Positions 1 to 11,340 of a stretch of DNA of 64,000 nucleotides are shown piece by piece. Position 1 is the first letter of the stretch. Each line of letters opens with the position of its first letter. The notes under the pieces were generated by a model. It did not search any database. It saw nothing but the letters and a program-made list of their open reading frames with translations, and was not told where the DNA came from. The position numbers and the translations under genes were made by a program. The stretch is from contig OY856409.1 in assembly GCA_963693085.1 (NCBI GenBank), positions 1,537,231,072-1,537,295,071 on the forward strand, written 5' to 3'. The DNA comes from Alisma plantago-aquatica (lineage: Eukaryota; Streptophyta; Magnoliopsida; Alismatales; Alismataceae).

Positions 1-11
1 AGATCCAACAA

Positions 12-23
12 GTGGTATCAGAG
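12..23 (+). other. Primer-binding site of the copia element
   Basis: The sequence tggtatcagagt lies two bases after the LTR end. It matches the usual plant primer-binding site tggtatcagagc (complement of the initiator tRNA-Met 3' end) except at the last base. The position immediately after the LTR supports the LTR boundary. Confidence 0.8.
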
Positions 24-60
24 TGGATCTTCTCCAAACATACTTCCACAAGTAGGATAA

Positions 61-958
61 GATGGGAGATTATCGAGGTGGGAGGTACCTCATCAACATT
101 CTAATCTTTGACAGGAACAATTTTCTTGATTGGAATAGAAAGCGACAACTCTACATCTAAGGATCAAGTCTTGAGCTATGACAAATGGTGGACCATCCAT
201 ACAAGCTACCAGAGATAAAGATAGAAGAATGTGATGAGCCTACTTTGAAGAAAGCAACTTTGAATGCAAGATCCATCAACATTCTCTATGCCTCCATGTC
301 ACCCACCGAGTTCAACCAGATTTCCTCTTGTGAGATGGCCTATGAGGTATGGAGAAATCTATGCATAACTTATGAAGGGACAAAGCAAAAGAAGGAAACC
401 AAAGTCTACATGCTTAAAGGGCTTCTTGAGAAATTCAAGATGGGAAAGAAAAAAGGGTTTATGAGATGTACTCAATACTCAACACCATTGTAAATGGTCT
501 TTATGTCCTAGGTCTTCCTATGGATAGAGGAGAGATCAACTCAAAGATCCTTAGAACTCTTTCTAAGAGGTGGGAACCCAAGATGACTACCATTGAATAA
601 GTAAAGTCTCTTGGTGATATCCCCATTGAAGAGCTCATAGGAAATCTACAAGCCAATAAAGTCAAACTTGACAAGCAAGATGAAGAAGAAAGATAAGAAG
701 ATAAAGAGCTCAAGAGAATGAAGAGGGTTGATATCAAAGCACACATTGAATCTATCATTGGTCAAGCATCTCAATCCTCTTGAGTTGAAGAAGAGGCCAT
801 GTACCGAGGGTAGACTCTACAAAGGCAAGTCTTCCTCCTCTATTTGGTGCTTCAAGTGTGAAAAGAAGGGTCACTTTAAGGAAGATTGTCCACAAGAAAA
901 AAATACCCATCATCACAAGAGAAGAGAAGAGAAGTAAAAGAAGAAGGAGAAATGACAC
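61..958 (+). pseudogene. copia gag relic (UBN2-type capsid plus zinc knuckle)
   Basis: An ATG at 61 opens a gag-like N-terminus that is soon interrupted. The frame from 185 to about 460 reads as the UBN2/retrotran_gag capsid region (AYEVWRNLCITYEG, then a lysine-rich stretch). The capsid then continues in another frame (MDRGEINSKILRTLSKRWEP at about 521-580), so there is a frameshift near 455-465. A stop in that frame lies at 598-600. A CCHC zinc knuckle (CFKCEKKGHFKEDC) is encoded at 849-890. At least two frameshifts and several stops mean it cannot make a full Gag. Confidence 0.8.
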
Positions 959-959
959 A

Positions 960-2010
960 AAAGCTTAAGTGACTCCTCCAACTCAAGCTCAAGTGACTCC
1001 TCCAACTCAATCTAAGTAGAGGATCTAGCTCAAGCTCTAGTGATGAAGGAGAATTCCATATTGCTCTTATGGCTTCAACAAGTGAAAACTCAAATGAGGT
1101 AAATCCAAATTATGTAGATAAAGAATCTTTAATTGTTGTTATTCATTCACTCAAACCTATCTTAAGTCTTCTAATAAGAAAAAGAAAAACTTGCTAGAAT
1201 TGTTGATAATTTGTATGTCAAAATATATGATCTTGAACATGCTAATATTTTCTTGATTGATGAAAACAATGCTTATCTTAGTCAAGTAGATTTTTTGAAC
1301 TTGAAAATTCTAATTTTCTTGATAAGATTAGATTTCTAGAAGCTCAACCTCTTGTTCCTAGTTGTAATGAAGAGCATAGTAATCTCTCTTGTTTGATATT
1401 GATGTTCTTAAAACTGAAAATGAGGACAAGGATTTTGCTTTGCAAGGATTAGAATACGAAAATAGTACTTATCTTTCTAAGATTGCTTTTCTTAAAATGG
1501 GAATGCTTCCTTGTTTACTAAAATCGATGTTCTTGAATCTTGTTCTAGTTTTACTATTAGAGAGAATAATGTTGATGATCTTCGTATTGGTAGAGATTCC
1601 TATATGACCAATACTTTTTGTTTAGAAACTGATCTTTTGCATGGTAGAGATAATATCAATCAATTGTCTTCAACTATTAATTCTATTATGCATGATAATC
1701 ATAGTTTGAGATTATATATGCAAAGATTCTTATATGATAAAAGGAATATCAATAAAATCCTAGATCATACTATGAACAAATGGGTAGATATGGTAATGGA
1801 CTTGATAGTAGCCAAAGAAACAACACAGTCAAAGGACCTTCAATTTTAATGAAGAATCCTCTAGTTCCAATTCTAGGAGATAATGTAACCATTGTAATAA
1901 AATTATTCATTATTCTGCCTATTGTCCTTTTAATAAAGCACCCAAGAGAGATAGGACTTGGGTTTATAAGCTAACCCCTCCAGACCCAAAAATATGATTG
2001 GGGACTATTT
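960..2010 (+). pseudogene. copia gag-pol linker relic, serine-rich then coiled-coil-like
   Basis: After the zinc knuckle comes a Ser/Asp/Asn-rich segment built on a 24-bp direct repeat (about 963-1010), then a Ser-Asp-Glu-Gly motif followed by GEFHIALMAST. This order is usual for the spacer between Gag and protease in plant copia elements. From 1200 to 1850 the readable pieces are Leu/Glu/Asn-rich with several frame changes. Around 1950-1995 a short piece resembles the region just before the copia protease, but no protease active-site motif is visible. No usable continuous frame remains. Confidence 0.55.
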
Positions 2011-3882
2011 CATCTTTCTTCTTACAGGTCACATGCTAATGGATTGACTTGAGCTATGGATTAGAAAATTGGTTTTTCAATCCACATAAAAGAAGAACGG
2101 TGAGTGTGTATGGTGTGGCAACAAGTGGAAAACAAATAGTAAGAACAGAGGTAATGTTATTCATGCTCATATCCAATCCTGACTTGTTTATGTCAAGTTA
2201 GTTGCACTATGAATGTGGCTTTTGAGTCAAAAGTGAAATTTTGTGATTCTCTTCAAACTCTTGCTCAAAAATTATTTCTACTACTTTCATAGTGCATTAC
2301 TAACTTGCTTACACATGTTTGAATATGGCTTATATTTTTAACATGCCTCTTAATATGCTTTTATGAAATATATATGCTTCTTGACAACAGCTAAATTGGT
2401 CAATTATATCATGTAAGAAACTCGAATGATGTGCACCAATCGGTGTTGCCTGCAGCTGTTGTCGGTCAAATTTCCAAAATTGAGAACTCGACCAATAACA
2501 TTGTGTAGAGAATATACATATGGATTTTTGGACGAGAATTTCCCTCTCAACTAGATTTTCTCAACCACAATCCTTATTCTATGGCACTCCCTTGGTACCT
2601 TTTGATATGCATATTGCCATGATTTGACTTTCCTATCTTGCATACAACTCTATCTTTCTAATTGCTATAACTTTGGCATCGCACAACTGCTATCCATATA
2701 TCTTGCGATTACTTGTCTTGAGTTGTTATGTAGGTTTTAAGGATGATCTTTTTGGATCTCTTGGTAGTGTCTAAAATTCTTCTGTTGTGCTCAAACTCGG
2801 TACATCTATCTAGGTGTATATCTTGTTTCGATACAACCTTAAGGTTCTTAGTGGTAATCATCTTTTGATAATGATGCATATTTGCTAATGAGTAATATCC
2901 TTTCATGCTTCTAGAATTGCTTATCTCTTTGTTTGGATATTTCTATACATATAATCATAGCTTGTTCTTTAACTTATGTATCTTTTTCTATGATCTAGAT
3001 CCTACTAGTAGTCCTAACTTGTGATATAATCTACTAGTAGTTCATATAAATGTAGTTCTAACCTTGTTCATCTTTTGATCATGTGGTATTCTACTATATG
3101 TCATCCTTGTATCTTTTTTTCATACATACTTAAGCGTATTCCTTCACTTGGTTATCTACTATCTTAAGTTTCTTGCATAGCCTTATGATTAGCACCAAAT
3201 AGAGCTATATTATATGCAGATATTGGAGCATTTGAAATTTTTTATACAATTTTTAGAATGTTTTGCTCCAGTGTCAGTTTTTGGTGCAAAATCAGTGTTT
3301 TTTTTCACTGAAATGGTCTTTTGAGCAAGACTCATGGCTTTAGTCATGATCCCTAACGTTTTTTGGGTGAATTTCATCATCTTGAGGGTCAAAATCGTGA
3401 TCTATTAGTTTTCTGGAGCACATTATGGGTAGTTCAATGCATGTCTTAACTTGGTTTTCATACTATACTTGGACAAGCCCCTACTATTTCTCTTCTACTC
3501 TCCTTTCTAACTTTTGGTATCTCCTTTTATCTATAATGTTTTATTTTATCTTTTTGAACCCCTACTTTTAAAAATGACAAAGGGGGAGAAGGCATGTCTT
3601 ATGTTAAATAGGGAGAAGGCATGTGTGAGGATAAAGTGTGTCTTATGTTAAGGGGAGAAGAGATATATGTAGAAAAGATATGAGTAGAAGGCATAGTTTC
3701 TATAAACATTACGAAAGCTAACCTTGTGGGAGAAATAGCATTAATTGGGGGGGGTATGAGAACTCCATGAGAATCAATTGAGGGGGGGCATATGAACTCA
3801 ATCTTACTTAAATCCCTAGGTTTTTCAAAGGTATGATTTTACTTAAAAGCTTTCAATACATTTATTGAATATGTTTCATCTT
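2011..3882 (+). other. copia internal region without recognisable coding sequence
   Basis: This AT-rich stretch sits where integrase, reverse transcriptase and RNase H would be expected. I see none of their motifs on either strand; the only long open frames are short and unlike known proteins. Between 3570 and 3790 there are several purine runs (aaagggggagaagg, ttaaggggagaag and runs of seven G), as often seen near the 3' end of plant copia internal regions. Confidence 0.6.
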
Positions 3883-3894
3883 AAGAAAGGGGGA
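3883..3894 (+). other. Polypurine tract of the copia element
   Basis: aagaaaggggga lies just before the TGTTGACTC that starts the 3' LTR. The position and purine composition fit the plus-strand primer. Confidence 0.7.
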
Positions 3895-3897
3895 TAA

Positions 3898-5421
3898 TGT
3901 TGACTCAAGGTCTAAATTAACTAAATCCTTATTTTTATGATGACTAACCATTACACTTATATGTGTCTAATATTTCTACTTGAGTGATTTCATATTAGGT
4001 ATAGACACACTCCAAATTCCCTAACTTGCACATCCTAACTTGGAGAAAAGACAAGTCAAAATCAATGCAAGTTTGTAATATGATATAAATCCATTAGAAT
4101 CATGTTGTAAATTGCTTGTAATGATTGTATGACTTGTATTAAGCTTAGAAAAAATCAAGAGCATTTAAATCAAATATTTAAGCACTTTAAAGGAATTTTC
4201 TAAAATTCATTAAATGGTGTTAATCAGTTGAGATACAAAATTGACCGATCCATTGATGGATTTTGAGGATGCCCAGGTTTGCCCGAGTTTCCTATACACA
4301 AAACTCGATCGATCTTGGTACTAAGAAAAACTGATTTTAAACAATTAGTCGAGTTTCAAATAGGATAAACTTGATCGATGCTTCGAATTGGCTTTGTCAC
4401 ATAGTGCAATCGGTCAAGTTACCTTTATGAAAACTCGACCGATCGCACTATATGAAAAAGTGTAGAAAAGTGTTTCTAACTGATGGAGTGTTGCAAAACT
4501 TGAAAAAATATCCATTGCAACACTCCAAACAGATAGAATTTGACCTTAAGTGTTCCCACTAGCTACTAGAATTCCCCAACTATAAATAAGACCCCTTGGG
4601 CTTCATCCCATGGTTAGCCAAGCATAATGGATGTCCCCATTCTATAGTTGAGTGCATCCTACATCCTTCTCCCTCTCTAAGCTTGATCAGTTACTACATC
4701 CATTATAGTGAGTAGGAGATTTGTAAGAGAGCTAAACCTACATGTATATCTTGTGAGGCTCTCACTTCCTCCACCTCCAAATCTCTCATTTCATACCATG
4801 TAGATGAAGGTTCTCTTTCTTGGCTAAGATAGGTGAAGAAGAATAAGGGAAGGAGTCCCTTGGTGAAATCTTCTCCTTGGAGAAGGTGAAGTCAAAGGCA
4901 GAAGATCCAAGAAGAGTGGGTAATTCCTCAAAGGTTGAATACTTGTGCAAGAGTGGGTTAGTCCTTGGTGAAGGCCAAAGACTCATTGCAAAGTAGGTAA
5001 CTCCTTGGTGAGGTAGAAGACTCTTGGTTGGATAGGTAAGTCCTTTGGTAGTTTGTTGGCTCCCTTCCCCTCAAAAGGAAAGTTGGGTATCCTTATCCCA
5101 GAAAAAGAAGATCATATGTTGTAACTCTTAAAAGTGAATATAAGGAGTAGACATGGTTAAGAAATCCAAGAGGTTGACCTCTCTAGATAGTGAATTGACA
5201 ATCTCCTAGCTTGGAGATCGGAACCACTCTACATAGCTTGTGTTCTTATGCTTACTTCAATCTCTCTTATCCTTTCTATGTATGTTTTAGTTGCACTCAA
5301 ATTCCTTATTGGCAACCTTATCTTGTGATATATCTTGAAGGTCTAATGAATTCTATTTAAGTGCATTTTAGCTCTATTCACCCTGGCCCTCTAGAGCAAA
5401 TAGCCCATCTTAGATCCAATA
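3898..5421 (+). repeat. 3' LTR of the copia element (about 1.52 kb)
   Basis: It begins TGTTGACTC right after the purine tract and ends agatccaata, the counterpart of agatccaaca at the window start; the terminal CA has become TA. Inside are repeated gatcgat/ctcgaccgat motifs (4290-4445) and a TATA-like tataaata at 4581-4588. The latter is followed by a GC-richer leader, which marks the probable promoter and start of R. Confidence 0.75.
4581..4588 (+). promoter_or_regulatory. TATA box of the copia LTR
   Basis: tataaata follows a C-rich spacer (attccccaac) and precedes accccttgggcttcatccc, the usual U3/R arrangement in plant LTRs. Only sequence resemblance supports it. Confidence 0.5.
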
Positions 5422-6280
5422 TCCCAGAGATTGCGTCAGAGCTTTCCTGACCGTCAGTTGAATGGATTTGTCGATTGAGAAGGGTTGTTTTGTCAGAGTA
5501 CTTTTTAGGGCTAGCAACGGGTGGGTATGGTGAGGGTAAGGCTCTACCCTTATCCTTATCCTCTAGAGGATGGCGGGTAAGTATAAGAGTAATTACCCTT
5601 CTCAGCAAACCATTACCCTCCCTTTACACTTATCCTCTCCCCCACATAATAAATGGGAGGGTAAATGGGTAATTTTCATATGAAAAGAATTTTATAAAAG
5701 GGATAACTTATTTTAAGGTCTTTCCTAGAGTAATAAAGATTAAGTCGCATATTTCTTGACTTGCATTTCACAAATTTGCATATAAGTAGGCCAATGTTAT
5801 ACTTATGTAATATGTTTAGACATCGGTCTAATAATAAAAAAGAATCATATTTTCCTAGTCAAGTCAATGTGGTTATATTTTAGCAGATTGAGGAGGATCT
5901 CTTATTGATTTCACCCAAGAATGAGGGCCAAGTATAAAAATTTATGTAAAAGGGGTTCAACTATTATGTTGGGTCGGCTTTTGTAGGGAAGTTTCTCATC
6001 ACTATTGATCTTCGTAGCATCAACCACTCACTTCTCATGGGGCAGAGATGAGGAATGTGACCACAAAAAGTGGGAGAAAATATATAAAGGGACACCTAGG
6101 CAAATTCAAAACACAGATAAGAAAAGGGGAAAGTCATATGATTAAGCAAGTACAAGGCTAAGGGAGCGTGCATTCATCTTTTCCCATTATTCTGTTGTCC
6201 TATTATAATTCAATATTTAATTTTAATACACTATAAGAATTTGAATGTGAGTTGGGGTTGGGAGGCAAGCTGCAACTTGC
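5422..6280. other. Spacer with a possible hAT-like edge
   Basis: No gene is visible. At 5507-5528 tagggctagcaacgggtgggta resembles the ends of plant hAT-type elements, and the following 150 bp alternate ggtaagg/taccctt tracts. I found no matching inverted end, so the element is unproven. The rest is AT-rich DNA without features. Confidence 0.3.
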
Positions 6281-6289
6281 AAACAATGA

Positions 6290-6643
6290 GTGCCCCATAT
6301 TATGTTGCAGCGAGTGTTCGTAATAGCTTATGACATCACAAACAATGAGTGGTGCCTAGTCGCACATCAATGCTATCCAAGAGAATGGAAAGTTGGAGAA
6401 CAATTTCAACCTACAATTTGTGTATGGTGTTATATTATTTGTATAGTTTCTTTTCCACTGATATCCAGATTGAACTCGAAGCATGGAGTAGTCATCCTCT
6501 TAAACATTCAACCTTGTTCTTTGAACCAGAGCAAACTGTTTGATATATATGTAAGCTTGATATCACATATTGACTCACATGTGCATGTCCATGCTTTTCT
6601 TAGTCTCTCTAATCAAGAGGCCTTGGATATCATACTCCCATAG
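6290..6643 (+). other. 117-codon open frame, unrecognised
   Basis: This is a single open frame with ordinary amino-acid composition and one hydrophobic stretch around residues 45-60. I recognise no domain, no conserved motif and no splice-supported extension. It overlaps a 64-codon frame on the same strand. A chance open frame in repeat-derived DNA is the simplest reading. Confidence 0.15.
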
Positions 6644-8974
6644 GAGGGACAAATCCCATCTACATCACTCACAATCAGTCCCCGTGTGTCATAGTCACCC
6701 AGTCATCACCTTTATAGTAACCCTTATTTAGGATTATGTTTAATGATGTCAAACCCTACCGAATGACATCTAATGAGTGTAGTGACTTCAGTTTTAAGAA
6801 CCACAATCACCACCAACACTATGAGAGTTGACATGACTACCATGGTAATAGCTTCCATGTGTCAGTCTCATGATGGGTCTGCCTGATACACTGATCTCTA
6901 ACATGTATCTATGTGTTGGGTTAGATATCACCATATCATGACTAATAAGATTATGTCATCAACCAACTCAGACTGTGGTCTTATGTGTTACTCCTGTCTA
7001 TCTACCTTCCACAATAACAACTGATCAGGGACATAATAATAATGTATATACTCTTAACATGCATATGATCTCATTGTTCAAGTCACATACTTGAAGACAT
7101 ATTTCATTAACTAATATCATTCTCTACACATTTATAATGTTACATCATAATCTCATAATTGAATAAAATATAATAAATTGGAAACTTTCCTTTTATTAAT
7201 AATCAAATCATTTACATATTATGCCATTACAATCATCATATGATTAGCTCTCTAGCCATACATACCAACACCTTACTATGTCATCAATCTCTCTAGTTCA
7301 TGGTCTCAGACCTCTGAAGCCACTTTAGACCTTGTGTTATCCTTTAAAGCTTCATGGACCTCTACAACACCCCCACATGATTCCAACACCTCTCTTGCAC
7401 CCACCTGCCATGTGATGACTTCTTCAAACCCCAAGGCCATGACTATGCTTCTCTAAGTAGGAAGTGACTCCCTGACCCACCACAATGACAAGGGACAGAG
7501 GTAGGGACTAATAAAAAATTCTAGACAGCAATCTAAAGTGTCCCTATTGCATTCCTGATAGACAGATACTCCCCTCCAACTCTAGTTTCTCCTTATACTA
7601 CCTCAAGTTTGCCAGAGTCCCTATGATCTTCAACTGTCCACAAAACACATATGTCTCATCCATAACTCATCTTGAACCGTTATGGACATGAGCTTTTTCC
7701 TGCTCAAGGTTACTACACTTTCCCCCTTTTGTTCTTCCTACCGCTAACCTCATTTGAAACACTAATGGTATGTTATATGGTCATTTTGGCTTAGTCTTAT
7801 CATTGTTATACTTGTTGCAAGTGTTTTGAGTGGCTAGGTGTTTTATAAACATGATTGTTCTCTATTTATTAGTCATTGGTATGCTACTCTTTGCTTGCCA
7901 TGGCGGAGGGGTTAGTCTAGAATTGTTGTTCTTCCTAGGCTTTCCCTTGACTAGCCGAGGTCGATAGGGATCAAAATGGAATCAACTATCTCCTTTGTCC
8001 ATGTTTCACATGAACCAAATTTGCCCATCACATATCATGCTAAATGAAGCTCTATAATTCTTGATTGTTTTATCAAGGGGAATAATGATTATCAATTGTT
8101 TTATTGTTTTCCCATTTCATTTATTTGTTTTTTGTTAGGCCCCAATGGGAAATTTTGTCTTTTCTCTAGTCCATTTAGTCGATATCATGGGGCTTTTGAC
8201 TGATGTGCATGTCAGTTATGTACCTTTTCATGCATAAAAGTATTAATTGTGATGCAGGGCAATTCGATAATTGCCAAAGAATTTTGTTTTTAGTATTTAG
8301 TAAATGGATTTATATTAGATAATTTGTAACTAATTATTCACTTATCAGAAATATACAAACAAATACTTGTTAGAATTAGAAAAATAATTTTTCCTAAGTA
8401 AATGTAATTCATAATCCAATTCAAATTATAGTAAGAGTTGGTAATTTAGGGTTTGTTGATAAATCATTTGTATATATAATTCAATACTAGGTGAACTAGT
8501 ACCATGATTGGATCTAGGGTTTGGACCCTTAAAGTTTACATGTGTGTTTGAGGTATGTTGCATTCCTTCTTAATCATATTGAGTGATCACATATGTTTTC
8601 TCTCTTTTGAGACATATTACCCTATCTATACACCTCTCTCTTATGAGATATTGATTCATTATTTTGGCTATTGATCTTTGATATCTTTAAACTATGGATA
8701 TGGATGTTGAAGTATATCGTGGTCATCATATTCCATTGATAACCCGAATTTGAGGATTTTAACTACATAGAACCCTTGCTTACAAGTGGTCAACTTGTAT
8801 GATCATATAATGTATCTTACTTGTGAAGATGGTTGAATACTTGTTTATCATTCCTCTGACCCCACTTGATAATAGTTGTATGTTCTCATCCCTTATTTGA
8901 GCTAGACTATAATTTATATTGCATGTCCTAGTTTCATGGCTAGTTGACTAGTCATAACTAGAAGTGATGGCACC
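6644..8974. other. AT-rich intergenic DNA, probably old LTR-type repeat
   Basis: No coding region or RNA gene is visible. Long stretches have the look of LTR sequence (short C/T-rich leaders, scattered TATA-like runs), but no paired ends, primer-binding site or target duplication could be found. Confidence 0.4.
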
Positions 8975-9150
8975 ATATTTTAGGCATTGAGTTTTATTCC
9001 CCTACCATTTATGATATTTTAGGCACTAAGTTTTATTCCCCTACCATTTATGATGTTTTAGGCACTAGGCTTTGTTCCCCTTCCAGACATTGGGTTTTAT
9101 TCCCCTACACATATGATATTAGGCATTGAATTTTATTCCCCTAATATGCA
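8975..9150 (+). repeat. 39-bp minisatellite, about five degenerate copies
   Basis: The unit core is ttaggcaYtRaRttttattcccctacc. Copies 1 and 2 (starting 8975 and 9014) are nearly identical at 39 bp. Copies 3 to 5 (from about 9053, 9087 and 9116) are diverged and vary in length. Such Ty3-type LTR minisatellites are common; no host element could be delimited here. Confidence 0.75.
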
Positions 9151-11340
9151 CAGAGGTCTTACTCCTCCTACAAAATCTATATTTTTTTGGAATTGAGGTT
9201 TTAGTCCTTCTACCACTTGGTATGAAATATATGGATTCTTACCCTACTTTTTAGTATATTCTATTATGCTTATACTCACCATGCATTGTTATGTTTGTGA
9301 GATTATTGGTGTAACATTAATTAAGGCAAGAAAACTCTCTTATTAATTGTCATATTTCAGAAAGTTACCTTTTTAGTAATCAGTATTATTTTATCATCCA
9401 ATTGGATGTTTTGGTTTTTCCCCTATTTTTGAAACCTTGATAATATTGCTTGATGCATATTTATATGCATATGCTAGCATTGTTATGCTAACAGCTATCA
9501 CTTTATCTTCTTTTTGGGGTGTGGTTCCACCCCTTAGATGAAGGACATGAGGACTTGATATGATGACTTAGACTTGGCTTGGTGGGTCTGATTGTTGGGA
9601 TATATATTTGATGTATCTCAAACTTCCCTCTACTTGGTTGTTGAATTTTTTACCTTCACGTAAACCACCAACTGGAAGAATGTCATGCAATTTGTAAAAT
9701 TGCAATTAGTCAATATATTTTATTTCACTTTTGTTCTTTTGTACCATTTTTTGAGACAGAATATACACCTATTCCAGCATACTTGAAAGTGTGCTTGTAT
9801 TATATGGGTATATTCCTCTAATTCGGTAAGGAGTAAATCCCCTCACAGGTTCCACTCCTTAAAATTTCATCCAGTACTTCCATACTTCCTTGCAGTGATG
9901 CACCAAAAGATGTCGTTGATTTTGATGAAGATTTCATAGATATTTCTCATGACTCGGCCCAACAACAATCCGCACCTATCAGCACTTGGATCTTTGATGA
10001 CATGAACAATGTCAATTTGAGCGGTGAAACCTAGCAAGATACTAATACAAACTTTTGTAGTGGTATCTGGCGTCATAAACATAATAGCATGTCATCCATT
10101 GTCTGAATCATTGATGCCTCCATTAACTAATTATTTGAAGTGTATAAGAAATTGCATGGGGATGTGTTCACCTTGTCCCATTTTTATACAAACAACATAG
10201 GTAAAATAATTGACCATTATACAATGCATTTCGTGGTGCACCCTTGGCACTGTAGTCTATCCTAATAAATGGATAGAACTATAAGATGTACATGGCCACC
10301 TATCTAAAAATTAATAGGCGTTAGCCTGGTGTGGGAAAAAATGTTGAACATGGTGATCCATCAATACTCATAGAATCCCCTTCTTCTTGAGATTGTTCAA
10401 TTCTTTACAAGTGTAGGTTTAGATATGAACTTCATGGTTCCTCCGTTGTACCTCTCCATTCAATCCCCAATTATTCTATCTCGGTATGAATCCAATGTGG
10501 ATGCCACCACCATAACAAGGCAGTATAGGTGGAAGAGCATCCTCTTCTCAGGATCAGGCCAACAGGGTGACTGCCTCAAACATACCTAGTAGCTCATCTG
10601 CATCACCACCACCTGAAGCTTGAAACTGGACTCCTGAATGTTCGTTGATATCACATATCTGACTTTTATTTCCTGAATTTCATTCTTGCAAAAACTATTT
10701 GGATTTGGTTGCCTTAAACACTATCTAAAACTACACTTTGGTTGTTGATCTATGTCTAAACTAATTTTGTTTATATTTTTGTCACCTTTATCAGTTGTGC
10801 ATCCCATATGTAGTATGGATTAACTATATGTAGTTTGTATGGTAGTGTTAAACTAACATGTTGAATTCTCACATCTTTTTTGTCGTTGTCAATGGTTGGC
10901 ACCAAACACACATTTGATGTTGAATGGGAATTTAATTTCATATTACTTACAACTGTCCACTAGTGCATCATGCCGCAATGGTAATACAAAAAATACTGAT
11001 TAGGAGGGGATGGCAACGGGGATGAAGCAACAACTTCATGTTCAAGGTTGGCCAGCATCAATACATGATGTCAAAAGGTAATTGAACTATTCCAAGTTCA
11101 TGAGAAAAACGTATGACATGTTAATATGAAACCTCCAGCTATCACAATGCTTGTTGAAAAGTTAGAATGACATAAACTAATACAAAGCACACATGGTGTC
11201 TCAAGAACAGACGTTGTTTTATACTTCCTATGATGTCTTGGACATGGTCAAACTGATTGTAATTTAGTAGAATAATATGTCTATTCTAGAGACCATTAAC
11301 TATAAATTTAAAAAAGTATTATAAGGGGTGTATTCCTTGG
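9151..11340. other. AT-rich stretch without a supportable gene
   Basis: Short open frames occur on both strands (for example minus 10082-9867), but none has a recognisable motif. The position just upstream of Harbinger transposase remains suggests that part of this stretch may be the 5' part of the same transposon. I see nothing that proves it. Confidence 0.35.

Larger units (their letters stand above)
1..5421 (+). mobile_element. Ty1/copia LTR retrotransposon, decayed, 5' LTR cut by window edge
   Basis: The window opens on the last bases of a 5' LTR (agatccaaca), followed by a tRNA-Met type primer-binding site. A gag with a zinc knuckle follows, then about 2.9 kb without recognisable pol, a purine tract, and a 3' LTR beginning TGTTGACTC at 3898 and ending near 5421. 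The 3' LTR end (agatccaata) matches the 5' LTR tail except for one base. The internal region is only about 3.9 kb and shows no integrase, reverse transcriptase or RNase H motif in any frame I read. It is therefore a deletion derivative or a non-autonomous element. The target-site duplication cannot be checked because the left end lies outside the window. Confidence 0.8.
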
